From G963667675 sp965249215 (GTDB lineage: Bacteria > Chloroflexota > Dehalococcoidia > Lucifugimonadales > UBA3495), in the NCBI GenBank assembly GCA_965249215.1, contig CBDFLN010000002.1, forward strand, positions 1-64,000: DNA of 64,000 nucleotides, read 5' to 3'. Positions 33,870-41,874 of the stretch are shown piece after piece. Numbering within the stretch: position 1 is the stretch's first letter; each line of letters starts with the position of its first letter. A program made the position numbers and the translations under genes. A model generated the notes under the pieces. The model worked only from the letters and a program-made list of their open reading frames with translations, made no database searches and was not told the origin of the DNA.

Positions 33870-35588
33870 CCCGAATCCACCGAAGGACACCGATGGACGG
33901 CGTGAGGAAAGCGGAAGGGGGATGAGGGAGCTACAGGGGAAATAGCCTGGGTTCCATTTGGGGTAGGGAGGTCGGCGGACGGTCTTCATCGCCGCACAGG
34001 GGCCCCTATGGGCGTCTGCAGGAGCTGCGATGCGCGGGATGGCGAGAGAATACGCAGCAGGGAACTCTCTCGGACCGGGCTGGCGCGAGTCTGCGGGGAT
34101 CTTCGGTTGTCCGGTGGGTGGGTCGGTCGCCGACGGTGCCGTCAGGCCGGGAGTGGAATGGCTCGCAGCCGGGCCAAGGCGCGGCTGAACTTCTCAGCCC
34201 AAGGCCAGCGATCCGGAAGATGCAGGGTCAACCGGCGTGCCGAGCGGGTGAGCCGTCCGGCCAGGGAGAAGAACCGCCGCCGGAGGGTCTTGGTGGTGGC
34301 TATCCGCTCTCCCAGACCGATCCGCGCGGTCCAGCGGGCCAGGTTGTGGGCCATCGTCTGGACGGCCAGCCAGGCGCCGTTGGCGGCGAAGCGGCCCGAG
34401 GGGAGATGGTTGAGCCCGACGCCGTACTTGAGGTCGCGTATGGCATTCTCGATCTCGGCGTGGCGGCGATGGTCAGCCTCCAGTTCGAGCAACTCCCCGT
34501 CCCGGTCGGTGATGAAGCCGTGATAGCTGTATTTGGCGAAGAGGGCCAACTGGGAACCGGGCGTGGGCTTCACACGCCGGACGATGAGCCGCACCGGCGC
34601 GGCGTCAGGTTCACTCTGGAAGGGAGTGCAGGTGGTCTCGGCCACATCGGCGGCGCCGTCCATCCAGTAGGGAATGGGAGTCCAGGCATCCTCGGGTATC
34701 GTCTCGATGAGATTGCGCAGGCTCTTGTGCTGGCGGATGGTGATGGAGAAGCGGACATCCATCTTGCGGCAGACGGATACCACGCCATGAGTGTAGAACC
34801 CGCTGTCGGCCCGTAGCGTGAGTCGTCCGTTGGCCCCGGCGTAGCGTACCCGCCCCACCGTCTCCCGCAGAAAGTGGGCGGCGCCCCGGGCGGTGTTGGC
34901 GCGGCCCTCGCGCAGCCGGGACATCAGCACGTCGCCGGTGCCGGCGGCGACGGCCAACAGCGGGTGATAGCCCCGCTTGCCGGTATAGCCGTGGTGGCGT
35001 GCGCCCTCCTTGGCCAGTCCGTAGGTCTCGCAGATGGTGGAGTCCAGGTCAATGGTCAGGGGCCCGTCGCCGGGTCCCGCCCCGGCCTGCCAAGCCCGGG
35101 CCAGCAACTCGCGGCTCACCCGGTCGAGTTGACGGACGTGGCCCCACCGGAAGCTGCGCAGGAAGGTGCCCAGGGTGGATGGCGCCTTGACCGTGCCGCC
35201 CAGGGTGCAGGCCGTCCCCCCGGTGCGCAACACATCGGCGTCGTCAATGCAGTCGCCCCCAGCCAGCGCAGACGCCACCAGCGTCATCATCTTGTCGCTC
35301 GTGTTCGCCCGCCCCGGGGCATCGCCCAGGTCGAGGCGCTGCCGGACGAGTTCGGGCAGGCCGAGGTGCCGCGCCAGGGTGGCCGGAAGGAGCAGCCCGG
35401 CATTGGCCACCAAGCGGCGGTCGTCGAAGGTGATTTGGATCCGGTCGGGGTGGTTGCGTGGCAGCATCTATTGGGTGCTCCTTTTCCGGGGTCGGTTTTT
35501 TGCTACAAAACCATTATCCCAGAAGCACAGGAGCACCTTCTTGCCGCTTCAGGACGCTAACCCGACGCCCTCCTTCGGTGGATTCGGG
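33870..35588 (-). mobile_element. IS1380-family element, copy 3 (1,719 bp)
   Basis: Same terminal inverted repeats, with target duplication CTAAG (33865-33869 and 35589-35593). A few substitutions outside the transposase (for example at 34010 and 34059) distinguish it from copies 1 and 2. Confidence 0.95.
34142..35467 (-). CDS. IS1380-family transposase, copy 3
   Basis: The 441-residue DDE transposase is identical in protein sequence to the other two copies. Although the element carries scattered differences downstream of the gene, the coding part is unchanged, which suggests very recent spread within this genome. Confidence 0.95.
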   Translation of the reverse strand: MLPRNHPDRIQITFDDRRLVANAGLLLPATLARHLGLPELVRQRLDLGDAPGRANTSDKMMTLVASALAGGDCIDDADVLRTGGTACTLGGTVKAPSTLGTFLRSFRWGHVRQLDRVSRELLARAWQAGAGPGDGPLTIDLDSTICETYGLAKEGARHHGYTGKRGYHPLLAVAAGTGDVLMSRLREGRANTARGAAHFLRETVGRVRYAGANGRLTLRADSGFYTHGVVSVCRKMDVRFSITIRQHKSLRNLIETIPEDAWTPIPYWMDGAADVAETTCTPFQSEPDAAPVRLIVRRVKPTPGSQLALFAKYSYHGFITDRDGELLELEADHRRHAEIENAIRDLKYGVGLNHLPSGRFAANGAWLAVQTMAHNLARWTARIGLGERIATTKTLRRRFFSLAGRLTRSARRLTLHLPDRWPWAEKFSRALARLRAIPLPA

Positions 35589-35660
35589 CTAAGAACAGGA
35601 GAGGGTGCGGCTCTGGCCGCGAGCGGGTATGGGTTGGCCTCACGGTTAACGGCAATAGTG

Positions 35661-36992
35661 TCAACGCGAGCGCGGCGCTTTGGCCCAGGCGTCGCCCCAG
35701 GGTACGTCGGGGAGGTTGCGGGAGCGGCGGACCTCGTTGATGGTGAGCACTCCCCTGTCCAGCAACTGGGTCTCCCGGCGGACCCGGCTGTCTTCGTCCT
35801 CCCGCAGGGCCTCGATGGCGCTCAGGTCGAACCGGACTTCCAGGTCGGGGTATCCCAACCGGGGCAGCAGCATGCGGTTCAGCCGTTCTTCGAAGAACTG
35901 CAACTCGGGCAGTATGGTGTTGCGCCAGAACACCCGCTCGGCGGTGTTCACGTTGGAAAAGGTGGCCCGTTCCAGGTCCGACAGCAGGGGCATGGGAACG
36001 CCGTAGGCGCGGCTAACCTCCTCCAGGCTCCAGCGCAACCCGCGGATGAATTCCATTTCCCGGTGGTTGAAGCCCAGGGTCTTGATGTCTTTGACGAAGC
36101 TGGCGATGGCCGGGCGGTGGGCCTTGGCCGGGCCACGGTAGCGTTTCTCCCACCGGTCGTAGAAGTCTTCAACTTCGGTGTCGGTCATGTTCTCGTTGGT
36201 CAACATAACGAAATCGGGCTGGGCTGCGTTGCGGAAGAAGTTGCGGTTGAAGCGCAGTCCGTCCTTGCCCATGTCGACGGCAAGGCGGACCGGGGCGACG
36301 GGAGACAGCCCGGCGTACTCTTCCATGGGATTGAAGTAGTGAAGCCACAGCATCTCGTCGGGGGTATAGGCCACCGGGCCGTTGCGCCCCTGGTATACGA
36401 ATCCCTTAATATAGCTCCGGCGGTCGGGCAGCACGGTAACCCGGTCGGGGCGCAGCGGCCAGATTTCCCACTGGCCCCTGCCGTCCTTCTCCAGCGCCCA
36501 GAAGGACGAGCCCCATAGGTTGAGATAGGTCTCGGTGGCACGCCACAGGTCCTGCCGGGTGTGCCAGGGATTCACGCGTTCCAAAAGCAACCGGGCCGGA
36601 TGGGCGGGGCCCACCGGCAGCAGGGTCCCGTCGGGCTGGCGCCGGTGCACCACCAAATCCGGCCGGCTAAGGGCCTCGGCCCGGAGCTTGATAGCTGCGT
36701 AGACCGACACCGAGGACGCGTAGTATTCGCCGTAGGCCGGGTTAGCCCAGGATGAGCCGGCGCCGGTTGTCTCCTGGGACCAGTCCGCATCGGCCGCCGC
36801 CGCCCGGTTGGCCCGTTGCTGGACCTCAGCAGGGCCGGTCCGGGGCGGCCTGAGCCAACTCCCCAGCTTTCCCAGAGACTGGGCCGGGGCCAAGGCGGCG
36901 GCGGGCAGCCTCTTCAACGCCTCCAGCCCCCTGGCGGGCGCATTACCAAGTTCCTTTCTGTATTTTGGGGAGAATGCGGACTCTTTTTTCAT
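35661..36992 (-). CDS. Phage portal protein, HK97 family
   Basis: Started at ATG 36992 (AAAGGAGAACGT upstream) the protein has 443 residues. Signature segments: YYASSVSVYAAIKLRAEALSR, NLWGSSFWALEKD, GRNGPVAYTPDEMLWLHYFN, the loop before GLSPVAPVRLAVDMG, and VSRAYGVPMPLLSD followed by TFSNVNTAERVFWRNTILPEL. It forms the dodecameric DNA portal and terminase dock. It is 29 bp downstream of the large terminase. The protease and capsid genes expected next are absent; IS1380 copy 3 and a tandem repeat lie there instead. Confidence 0.92.
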   Translation of the reverse strand: MKKESAFSPKYRKELGNAPARGLEALKRLPAAALAPAQSLGKLGSWLRPPRTGPAEVQQRANRAAAADADWSQETTGAGSSWANPAYGEYYASSVSVYAAIKLRAEALSRPDLVVHRRQPDGTLLPVGPAHPARLLLERVNPWHTRQDLWRATETYLNLWGSSFWALEKDGRGQWEIWPLRPDRVTVLPDRRSYIKGFVYQGRNGPVAYTPDEMLWLHYFNPMEEYAGLSPVAPVRLAVDMGKDGLRFNRNFFRNAAQPDFVMLTNENMTDTEVEDFYDRWEKRYRGPAKAHRPAIASFVKDIKTLGFNHREMEFIRGLRWSLEEVSRAYGVPMPLLSDLERATFSNVNTAERVFWRNTILPELQFFEERLNRMLLPRLGYPDLEVRFDLSAIEALREDEDSRVRRETQLLDRGVLTINEVRRSRNLPDVPWGDAWAKAPRSR

Positions 36993-37021
36993 ACGTTCTC
37001 CTTTGGTTTGGTAATCTGAGA

Positions 37022-38368
37022 TTAGGTCCATACCCTGGTCTTGGCGGGAGGCTCCAAGAACGCCAACATCAGGGCGTCGGCCTTGTCGGGGGACGGCAGG
37101 TTGCGCTTGCGCATGGCGTCCTTGCTCTCCAAGCGAACCCTGCCCAGGCTGTCGTAGCTGTACCGCATGGCGGCCAGCTCGCCAATCAATTCATTGTCCT
37201 CCGGAATCTTGATTTGCCCAGAGGCAAACAGGTCCCGCAGCCGCCAATAGCCTTCGGCCCTGAGGTTGGAAAACCGGCCCTTCTCCCGGGCGCTGCGGGC
37301 CACGTTGATGCCCCTCACGGGATGGCCCTCTTCCTGCAGCCGGTCCACCACCCCCGCTCCCAGGCCGATCTCGTCGACGCATACGTAGTCGGGGTTGAAC
37401 TCCCGGATTGCCGCGGCGACTTGGCCCGCGAGTTTCATGGTGTCCATTTGGCGGAAAGTCTGGATGTCCTCGACGATGTTGCCCCGCCGGCGCAGGATGA
37501 CGCTGCGGTCGGAGCCGTAGCGGGCCACGTCGACGGCCAGGATGGCGTTGCCAATGCCCATTACGTAGTCATCATCGTCCAGCCTATCCGGTTGGGCGGC
37601 GGCCTCTACGGCGGACAGCTTGATCAAGGTATCTTCCGCCTGGTCGGGGAACTCACCCAATACCCGGGCCCGGTAAACGGGGTTCTCTTCGCCCCATGCG
37701 TCCTGTCTTTCCTCGACCCACTCGGCGGTGGTCAGCCCGTGCACCATTACCCTGTTTGCCTTGACGTTGGGGCTGTCGAGGGCGGAGATGGTGATGGTGT
37801 GGTAGAGGCGGCGCTCCTGGTGGAAAGCCCGGCGGAAGGCCCCGGACGCGGTGGTGGGGTTGCCGATAAGCAGCAAGCGGGGCTCGGCGGAGGTCATGAC
37901 CGCGTCGATGCCCTCGTATATCTCGTCGCTAACGCCTTCGGCCTCGTCCACCACGATGAGCATGTTGGGACTGTGGAAGCCCTGGAACTCGTCGGCGGAC
38001 CCGGCCGACAGTCCCATGGCGTAGCGGTCCTCGGCCAATTCCCAACGGGTGTCGAACATGGAGCCGCCCAGTTCCTCCCTGACGGGCCGGTAAAGGCGGC
38101 GGATCTGCCTCCAGAGAACGTGGCGCACCTGGCGAAAGGTGGGGGCGGTGCTGAGGACGATGGCGGGGTCGTGGCAGTGGAGGAACCAGAGCACGGCGGC
38201 GGCGGCGCAGAACCCCTTGCCCAGCCCGTTGCCCGATTTAACCGCCACCCGGCGGTGGGCAGGCAGGGCAGCCAACACCTGTTGCTGTTTTTCCCAGAGC
38301 CGTACCCTTAGCACCGTTCTGGCGAAAGTGAGCGGGGGCGTGTACACGGCCGCCGGTGACTCTGCCAT
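37022..38368 (-). CDS. terL: Phage terminase large subunit
   Basis: A 448-residue packaging motor. The Walker A-like SGNGLGKG is at residues 45-52, with TAPTFRQVRHVLWRQ after it. The Walker B MLIVVDEAEGV has Asp140-Glu141, and LLIGNPTTASGAF is the coupling motif. The nuclease domain shows AILAVDVARYGSDRSV (around residue 280), CVDEIGLGAGVVDRL and a late SPDKADALMLAF Asp. All expected residues are present. It lies between a small zinc-ribbon gene (3 bp upstream) and the portal gene, the usual order of a packaging module. Confidence 0.93.
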   Translation of the reverse strand: MAESPAAVYTPPLTFARTVLRVRLWEKQQQVLAALPAHRRVAVKSGNGLGKGFCAAAAVLWFLHCHDPAIVLSTAPTFRQVRHVLWRQIRRLYRPVREELGGSMFDTRWELAEDRYAMGLSAGSADEFQGFHSPNMLIVVDEAEGVSDEIYEGIDAVMTSAEPRLLLIGNPTTASGAFRRAFHQERRLYHTITISALDSPNVKANRVMVHGLTTAEWVEERQDAWGEENPVYRARVLGEFPDQAEDTLIKLSAVEAAAQPDRLDDDDYVMGIGNAILAVDVARYGSDRSVILRRRGNIVEDIQTFRQMDTMKLAGQVAAAIREFNPDYVCVDEIGLGAGVVDRLQEEGHPVRGINVARSAREKGRFSNLRAEGYWRLRDLFASGQIKIPEDNELIGELAAMRYSYDSLGRVRLESKDAMRKRNLPSPDKADALMLAFLEPPAKTRVWT

Positions 38369-38370
38369 GA

Positions 38371-38574
38371 CTAACCCCGGTCCTGGTAGCCAGAAGAGAT
38401 TGCTACGGTCCGAGATTTTTTAGCCTTTGGCCCAGGCTGCGCAGGGCTTGTCTGGTCGGGCCCGGAGGGGCTGAACAGAAAACCGCATTCCCGGCACCGG
38501 AGTATGTCGTTGTCTTTGGAGGACTTCTTTTCCAGCTTGAGCAACTCTTGAGAATCGCAACGTCGGCATTGCAA
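38371..38574 (-). CDS. Small zinc-ribbon protein ahead of the terminase
   Basis: Two CxxC knuckles (CRRC and CREC, about 24 residues apart) define a zinc ribbon, followed by a basic tail (KAKKSRTVAISSGYQDRG). I choose the TTG at 38574 because GGGAGGTGGGG lies at ribosome-binding distance; the ORF extends to 38628 only through a hairpin repeat. The protein then has 67 residues. It occupies the place of a small terminase subunit but is too short for one, and more likely is an accessory DNA-binding protein. Confidence 0.6.
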   Translation of the reverse strand: MQCRRCDSQELLKLEKKSSKDNDILRCRECGFLFSPSGPDQTSPAQPGPKAKKSRTVAISSGYQDRG

Positions 38575-38611
38575 ACTGCCCCACCTCCCGAAAAAATATT
38601 GGCCGAAAATA

Positions 38612-38655
38612 GTACAGGGACGGCCCAACCCTTGCGGGGCGGGTCGTCCCTGTAC
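38612..38655. repeat. Long hairpin repeat
   Basis: GTACAGGGACGGCCC and GGGTCGTCCCTGTAC pair over 15 positions with one mismatch, around a 14-nt loop. It may be an intergenic REP-like element or a transcript-processing hairpin ahead of the terminase operon. Confidence 0.7.
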
Positions 38656-38716
38656 TTACACGCTATGCCCTGGCTGGCGGGGTTGTCAACGGCCATGCGT
38701 CAGCGGGCGGTACGTT

Positions 38717-39090
38717 CATGCTTCGATTTCCCTCAGCACGAACGGGGGAGTTTTGGTTATGCCGAGGTCTCAGTAGGCGGCAAAACCAGGAGGATAGGCC
38801 GGCGGTACGTTGGTGCTTCGATTTCCCTCAGCACGAACGGGGGGTGCATGGCTGGGATTAACGGGGGGTGCATGGCTGGGATTAACGGGGGGTGCATGGC
38901 TGGGATTAACGTGGGATGTATGGCTGGGCCGTGGGAGCGCCCTTCGATTTCCGTCAGGACGAACGGGAGAGTCCCGGTTTTGCAAAGGTCTCAGTAGGCG
39001 GGAAAACCAGGAGGAGAGGCCGGCTGTGGGTTCGTGCTTCGATTTCCCCCTTCGACGGGCTCAGGACAGGCTCAGCACGAACGGGCGAGC
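38717..39090. repeat. Dispersed REP-like repeats and a 24-bp tandem array
   Basis: TTCGATTTCCCTCAGCACGAACGG-type repeats occur at about 38720, 38815, 38943 and 39038. Between them, four 24-bp units (AACGGGGGGTGCATGGCTGG...) run from 38836 to 38931. No gene in 38656-39147 can be supported; the NGGCMAGI-type frames are a by-product of the repeat. Confidence 0.85.
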
Positions 39091-39147
39091 TAGCTATGCC
39101 GAGGGATCGGTAGGAGGGAAAACCGGGGGTAGAGGGCGGCCTGGGAG

Positions 39148-39333
39148 CTAGTCCGACCGGTGCTTCTCGATCACGGCGATGACGCGGCTGTCAATGTCGC
39201 CCAGCGACACGCCCGCGTCGGAGCGGGCGACGCCCAGATGGGCGGCCCTTTGGATGTCCTCCCACTCGGGCTCCAGCTCGTACTGGTCACGTAGCTCGTC
39301 GAAAAGATTGTCCAGCGACTGTTTATCGAACAT
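39148..39333 (-). CDS. Small acidic hypothetical protein
   Basis: A 61-residue ORF (MFDKQSLDNLFDELRDQYEL...) that is acidic and helical, with natural-looking composition and no low complexity. No family recognised, and the ribosome-binding site is weak (AGTAAAAG). It could be a phage- or antitoxin-like small protein. Confidence 0.4.
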   Translation of the reverse strand: MFDKQSLDNLFDELRDQYELEPEWEDIQRAAHLGVARSDAGVSLGDIDSRVIAVIEKHRSD

Positions 39334-39718
39334 CTTTTACTCTATGCGTCCTTATGATTGAAATCCAGCGCCGCGGCGCCTGCCTGTTGGACCATTTTGC
39401 AGTTTACTCCGGCCGCGTCCACGTGGCAAGTTTAGCGCCTGCCGGCCTCGCCCACAGCCGGTCAAGTACCCCGCCCTTTACCAAGTGGTTACTTCAAATC
39501 GCTCGCGAGATCACTCTTGAAATAACTGATAATCTACATAAAGCTCTGGTGGTATACCAAGTTAATCGCCCCGAAATTGGAAGATGACGGCTCATTCTCC
39601 GACCGGCGAGACGTGATCGAGTCCGGCAGGTTAATACCGGCCAGACGGGTCTGACTTAGGGTCGCCATTCCCGGCAAAGTGCGCCAGGTCAAACAACATA
39701 AAGGGGTTACGCACTGAT
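39334..39718. other. Intergenic region upstream of the metalloprotease operon
   Basis: About 385 bp, more AT-rich near 39500-39545. I see no gene. The promoter for the following operon probably lies here, but no clean -35/-10 pair was found. Confidence 0.4.
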
Positions 39719-41863
39719 ATGTCCAATGTTCGATTACACCGCGTCGTATTCGTTGGCATCCTGACTGCTTTCCTAGCCGTACTGTTGGCCGGCGCCGCGG
39801 TCTTGGCCCAGGACGGCGACTCTGAGAACGTGCCGAAGAACGCACCGTGGGAGTATACAGGGGAAGACGACGGCTGCGGTCCCACCCGGCAGCTAGAGCA
39901 AGTCCGATACAATCCGCCGTGGGAAGGCGGCACACAGTACAGGTGGGTGCCGCGGCCGGAACCGTTGATTTGGAGTTCCTGGAGTGAGACTGGGAACACA
40001 CGGGGAGACCCCTTCTCCGGTTTCCAAAAAGAGATGAAACGAACATCCCATTGCGATGATGTCGAGACCGAATGGGTGGACACATACGTACCGCCGCCGC
40101 CGCCGCCAGAGCCAACGCCCGAACCTACGCCGGAACCCACACCGGAGCCTACGCCGGAACCCACGCCGGAGCCAACGCCGGAACCGACGCCAGAGCCTAC
40201 ACCGGAACCGACGCCAGAGCCAACGCCGGAACCGACGCCAGAGCCAACGCCGGAACCGACGCCGGAGCCGACGCCGGAACCGACGCCGGAGCCAACGCCG
40301 GAACCGACGCCAGAGCCAACGCCGGAACCGACGCCGGAGCCAACGCCGGAACCGACGCCGGAGCCAACGCCGGAACCGACGCCGGAGCCAACGCCGGAGC
40401 CTACACCGGAACCGACGCCGGAGCCTACACCGGAACCGACGCCGGAGCCTACGCCACCGCCACCGCCACCGCCACCGCCGCCGCCTGGCGACAAGACACC
40501 CACCTTTGAGTCGAAGACCATCGGGGACTTGAGATACCACAAGGGGGTCAATGTGGCGCAGCCGCCTCCTCTTGGGCCAATACCGTTACCCGAGGCCACC
40601 GGTGGAGACGATCCGTTGACCTACAGCATCTCGCCGGATTTGCCCGCCGGTCTCACGTTCGGCGCGTCGTCCAGAACAATAACCGGCGCTCCTATGACCG
40701 GCACCGAATCGGTCACCTACACCTATACCGCCACCGACGAGGACGGGGACACAGCTACCCTGGACTTCAAAATCACCGTCTACGACCTATCGTTGGTCGT
40801 CGTCACGGTCAATTCCGAGACAAAGGCCGACGAGGATAATAGCCTTGTGGGGTTTAAGTGGCCCGGCATCCTTGGGTCTAGCAAATTGAAGGTCATCGAC
40901 GCCAATGAGAACAAAGATGTAGAAGCCAAAGTTACCATCCCCGCCAGCACCGGGTTCCAGATCGGCACCGACAAACTTAAGTCAGCGTGCGACTGGAATG
41001 CGGAGCCGCCTGCGTCAACGACGAAGTACAAGACGGCGTGGGTTGACTTACAATTCGAGCCGTTCTACTTGGTTAGATGCGGCCGCGGCACCGACAATTC
41101 TGTCGGTATCAGGATAAACTTCAAAGAGAAGGGTACGCCGGGCCTTGGCTACACGACCTCAACCATCAATGTGACGATACAGCAGGCACGGCACTACAGA
41201 GACAACAACGTCACCTACTACATCCGGGGCACAACCTTCAAACAGGGTCAAATGGCTGAGGGCATTCAGGGCATTTCGACACAGACCGTTGAGGGCTTAT
41301 TCGAGGCAAGCGGGATACCGGATCAGGTTAATAGACCGGACCCCGCTCCGAATACGATCCTGCTGCTTGCGGCGACCTACTCGGCTGCGGCTCAAGCTTG
41401 GGACAATGTTGGAAGCGGCGCAATCTTCACCAGAATCGATGCGGGGACTGGGGCCGATGTCATGATCCAAGGTTTCCGAGACACCCAGATCGGAAAAGGC
41501 ACAGGGCAGCACTGCGGTGAGTCCATCGCTTGCATGCAGCCTGGGAGCAGCCATCCCCACCTGGCGTCGGGCCGTGTGATGTACATCGAGGACCCGCCCC
41601 ATTGGGGAGGCCATACCGATGCGAAAATATGGACCAACGATTTCGATGAGTGGCTTGACGACAAACCTAACTACGAATACCTGCCCAAAACGTTGATGCA
41701 CGAGTTCGGGCACGCCCTTGGCCTTGGGCACAGTCCCAAGGGCGACGTCATGAGCGGCGGCGTACCGTTGTGCGGCCCCAAGCCCAACCGCACCTTCTGT
41801 GGCCTCACCGCTAACGACAAGAACGCAGTCAAGGAAATCTACAGAGGCCATACGGCCCATTAG
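39719..41863 (+). CDS. Secreted matrixin-like (M10-type) metalloprotease with PEPT spacer
   Basis: The 714-residue protein has a signal peptide (VVFVGILTAFLAVLLAGAAVLAQ), a Trp-rich domain (residues 40-120), a PEPT spacer of 29 EPT(P) units (residues about 131-245), a He_PIG-type putative Ig domain (LPEATGGDDPLTYSISPDLP...), a beta region, and a C-terminal zinc protease. HEFGHALGLGH at residues 661-671 is a perfect metzincin HExxHxxGxxH, followed by VMSGG, the Met-turn. The spacer resembles cell-wall or surface linkers. Its stop is 11 bp before the ATG of the next lipoprotein, so they form an operon. It is probably an extracellular protease, substrate unknown. Confidence 0.88.
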   Translation: MSNVRLHRVVFVGILTAFLAVLLAGAAVLAQDGDSENVPKNAPWEYTGEDDGCGPTRQLEQVRYNPPWEGGTQYRWVPRPEPLIWSSWSETGNTRGDPFSGFQKEMKRTSHCDDVETEWVDTYVPPPPPPEPTPEPTPEPTPEPTPEPTPEPTPEPTPEPTPEPTPEPTPEPTPEPTPEPTPEPTPEPTPEPTPEPTPEPTPEPTPEPTPEPTPEPTPEPTPEPTPEPTPEPTPEPTPEPTPEPTPPPPPPPPPPPGDKTPTFESKTIGDLRYHKGVNVAQPPPLGPIPLPEATGGDDPLTYSISPDLPAGLTFGASSRTITGAPMTGTESVTYTYTATDEDGDTATLDFKITVYDLSLVVVTVNSETKADEDNSLVGFKWPGILGSSKLKVIDANENKDVEAKVTIPASTGFQIGTDKLKSACDWNAEPPASTTKYKTAWVDLQFEPFYLVRCGRGTDNSVGIRINFKEKGTPGLGYTTSTINVTIQQARHYRDNNVTYYIRGTTFKQGQMAEGIQGISTQTVEGLFEASGIPDQVNRPDPAPNTILLLAATYSAAAQAWDNVGSGAIFTRIDAGTGADVMIQGFRDTQIGKGTGQHCGESIACMQPGSSHPHLASGRVMYIEDPPHWGGHTDAKIWTNDFDEWLDDKPNYEYLPKTLMHEFGHALGLGHSPKGDVMSGGVPLCGPKPNRTFCGLTANDKNAVKEIYRGHTAH
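40109..40453 (+). repeat. 12-bp PEPT-coding tandem repeat
   Basis: About 29 units of GA(G/A)CC(A/T/G)ACGCC(G/A/C). Codon third positions vary between units, so the array is older or under protein-level selection. It also produces a spurious antisense GSGV ORF. Confidence 0.95.
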
Positions 41864-41874
41864 CGAGGAATGAA

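Noticed and set aside
39631..40599. Minus-strand GSGVGSGV-rich ORF opposite the PEPT spacer
   Set aside because: Antisense of the PEPT repeat. It overlaps a secreted protease with clear domains.
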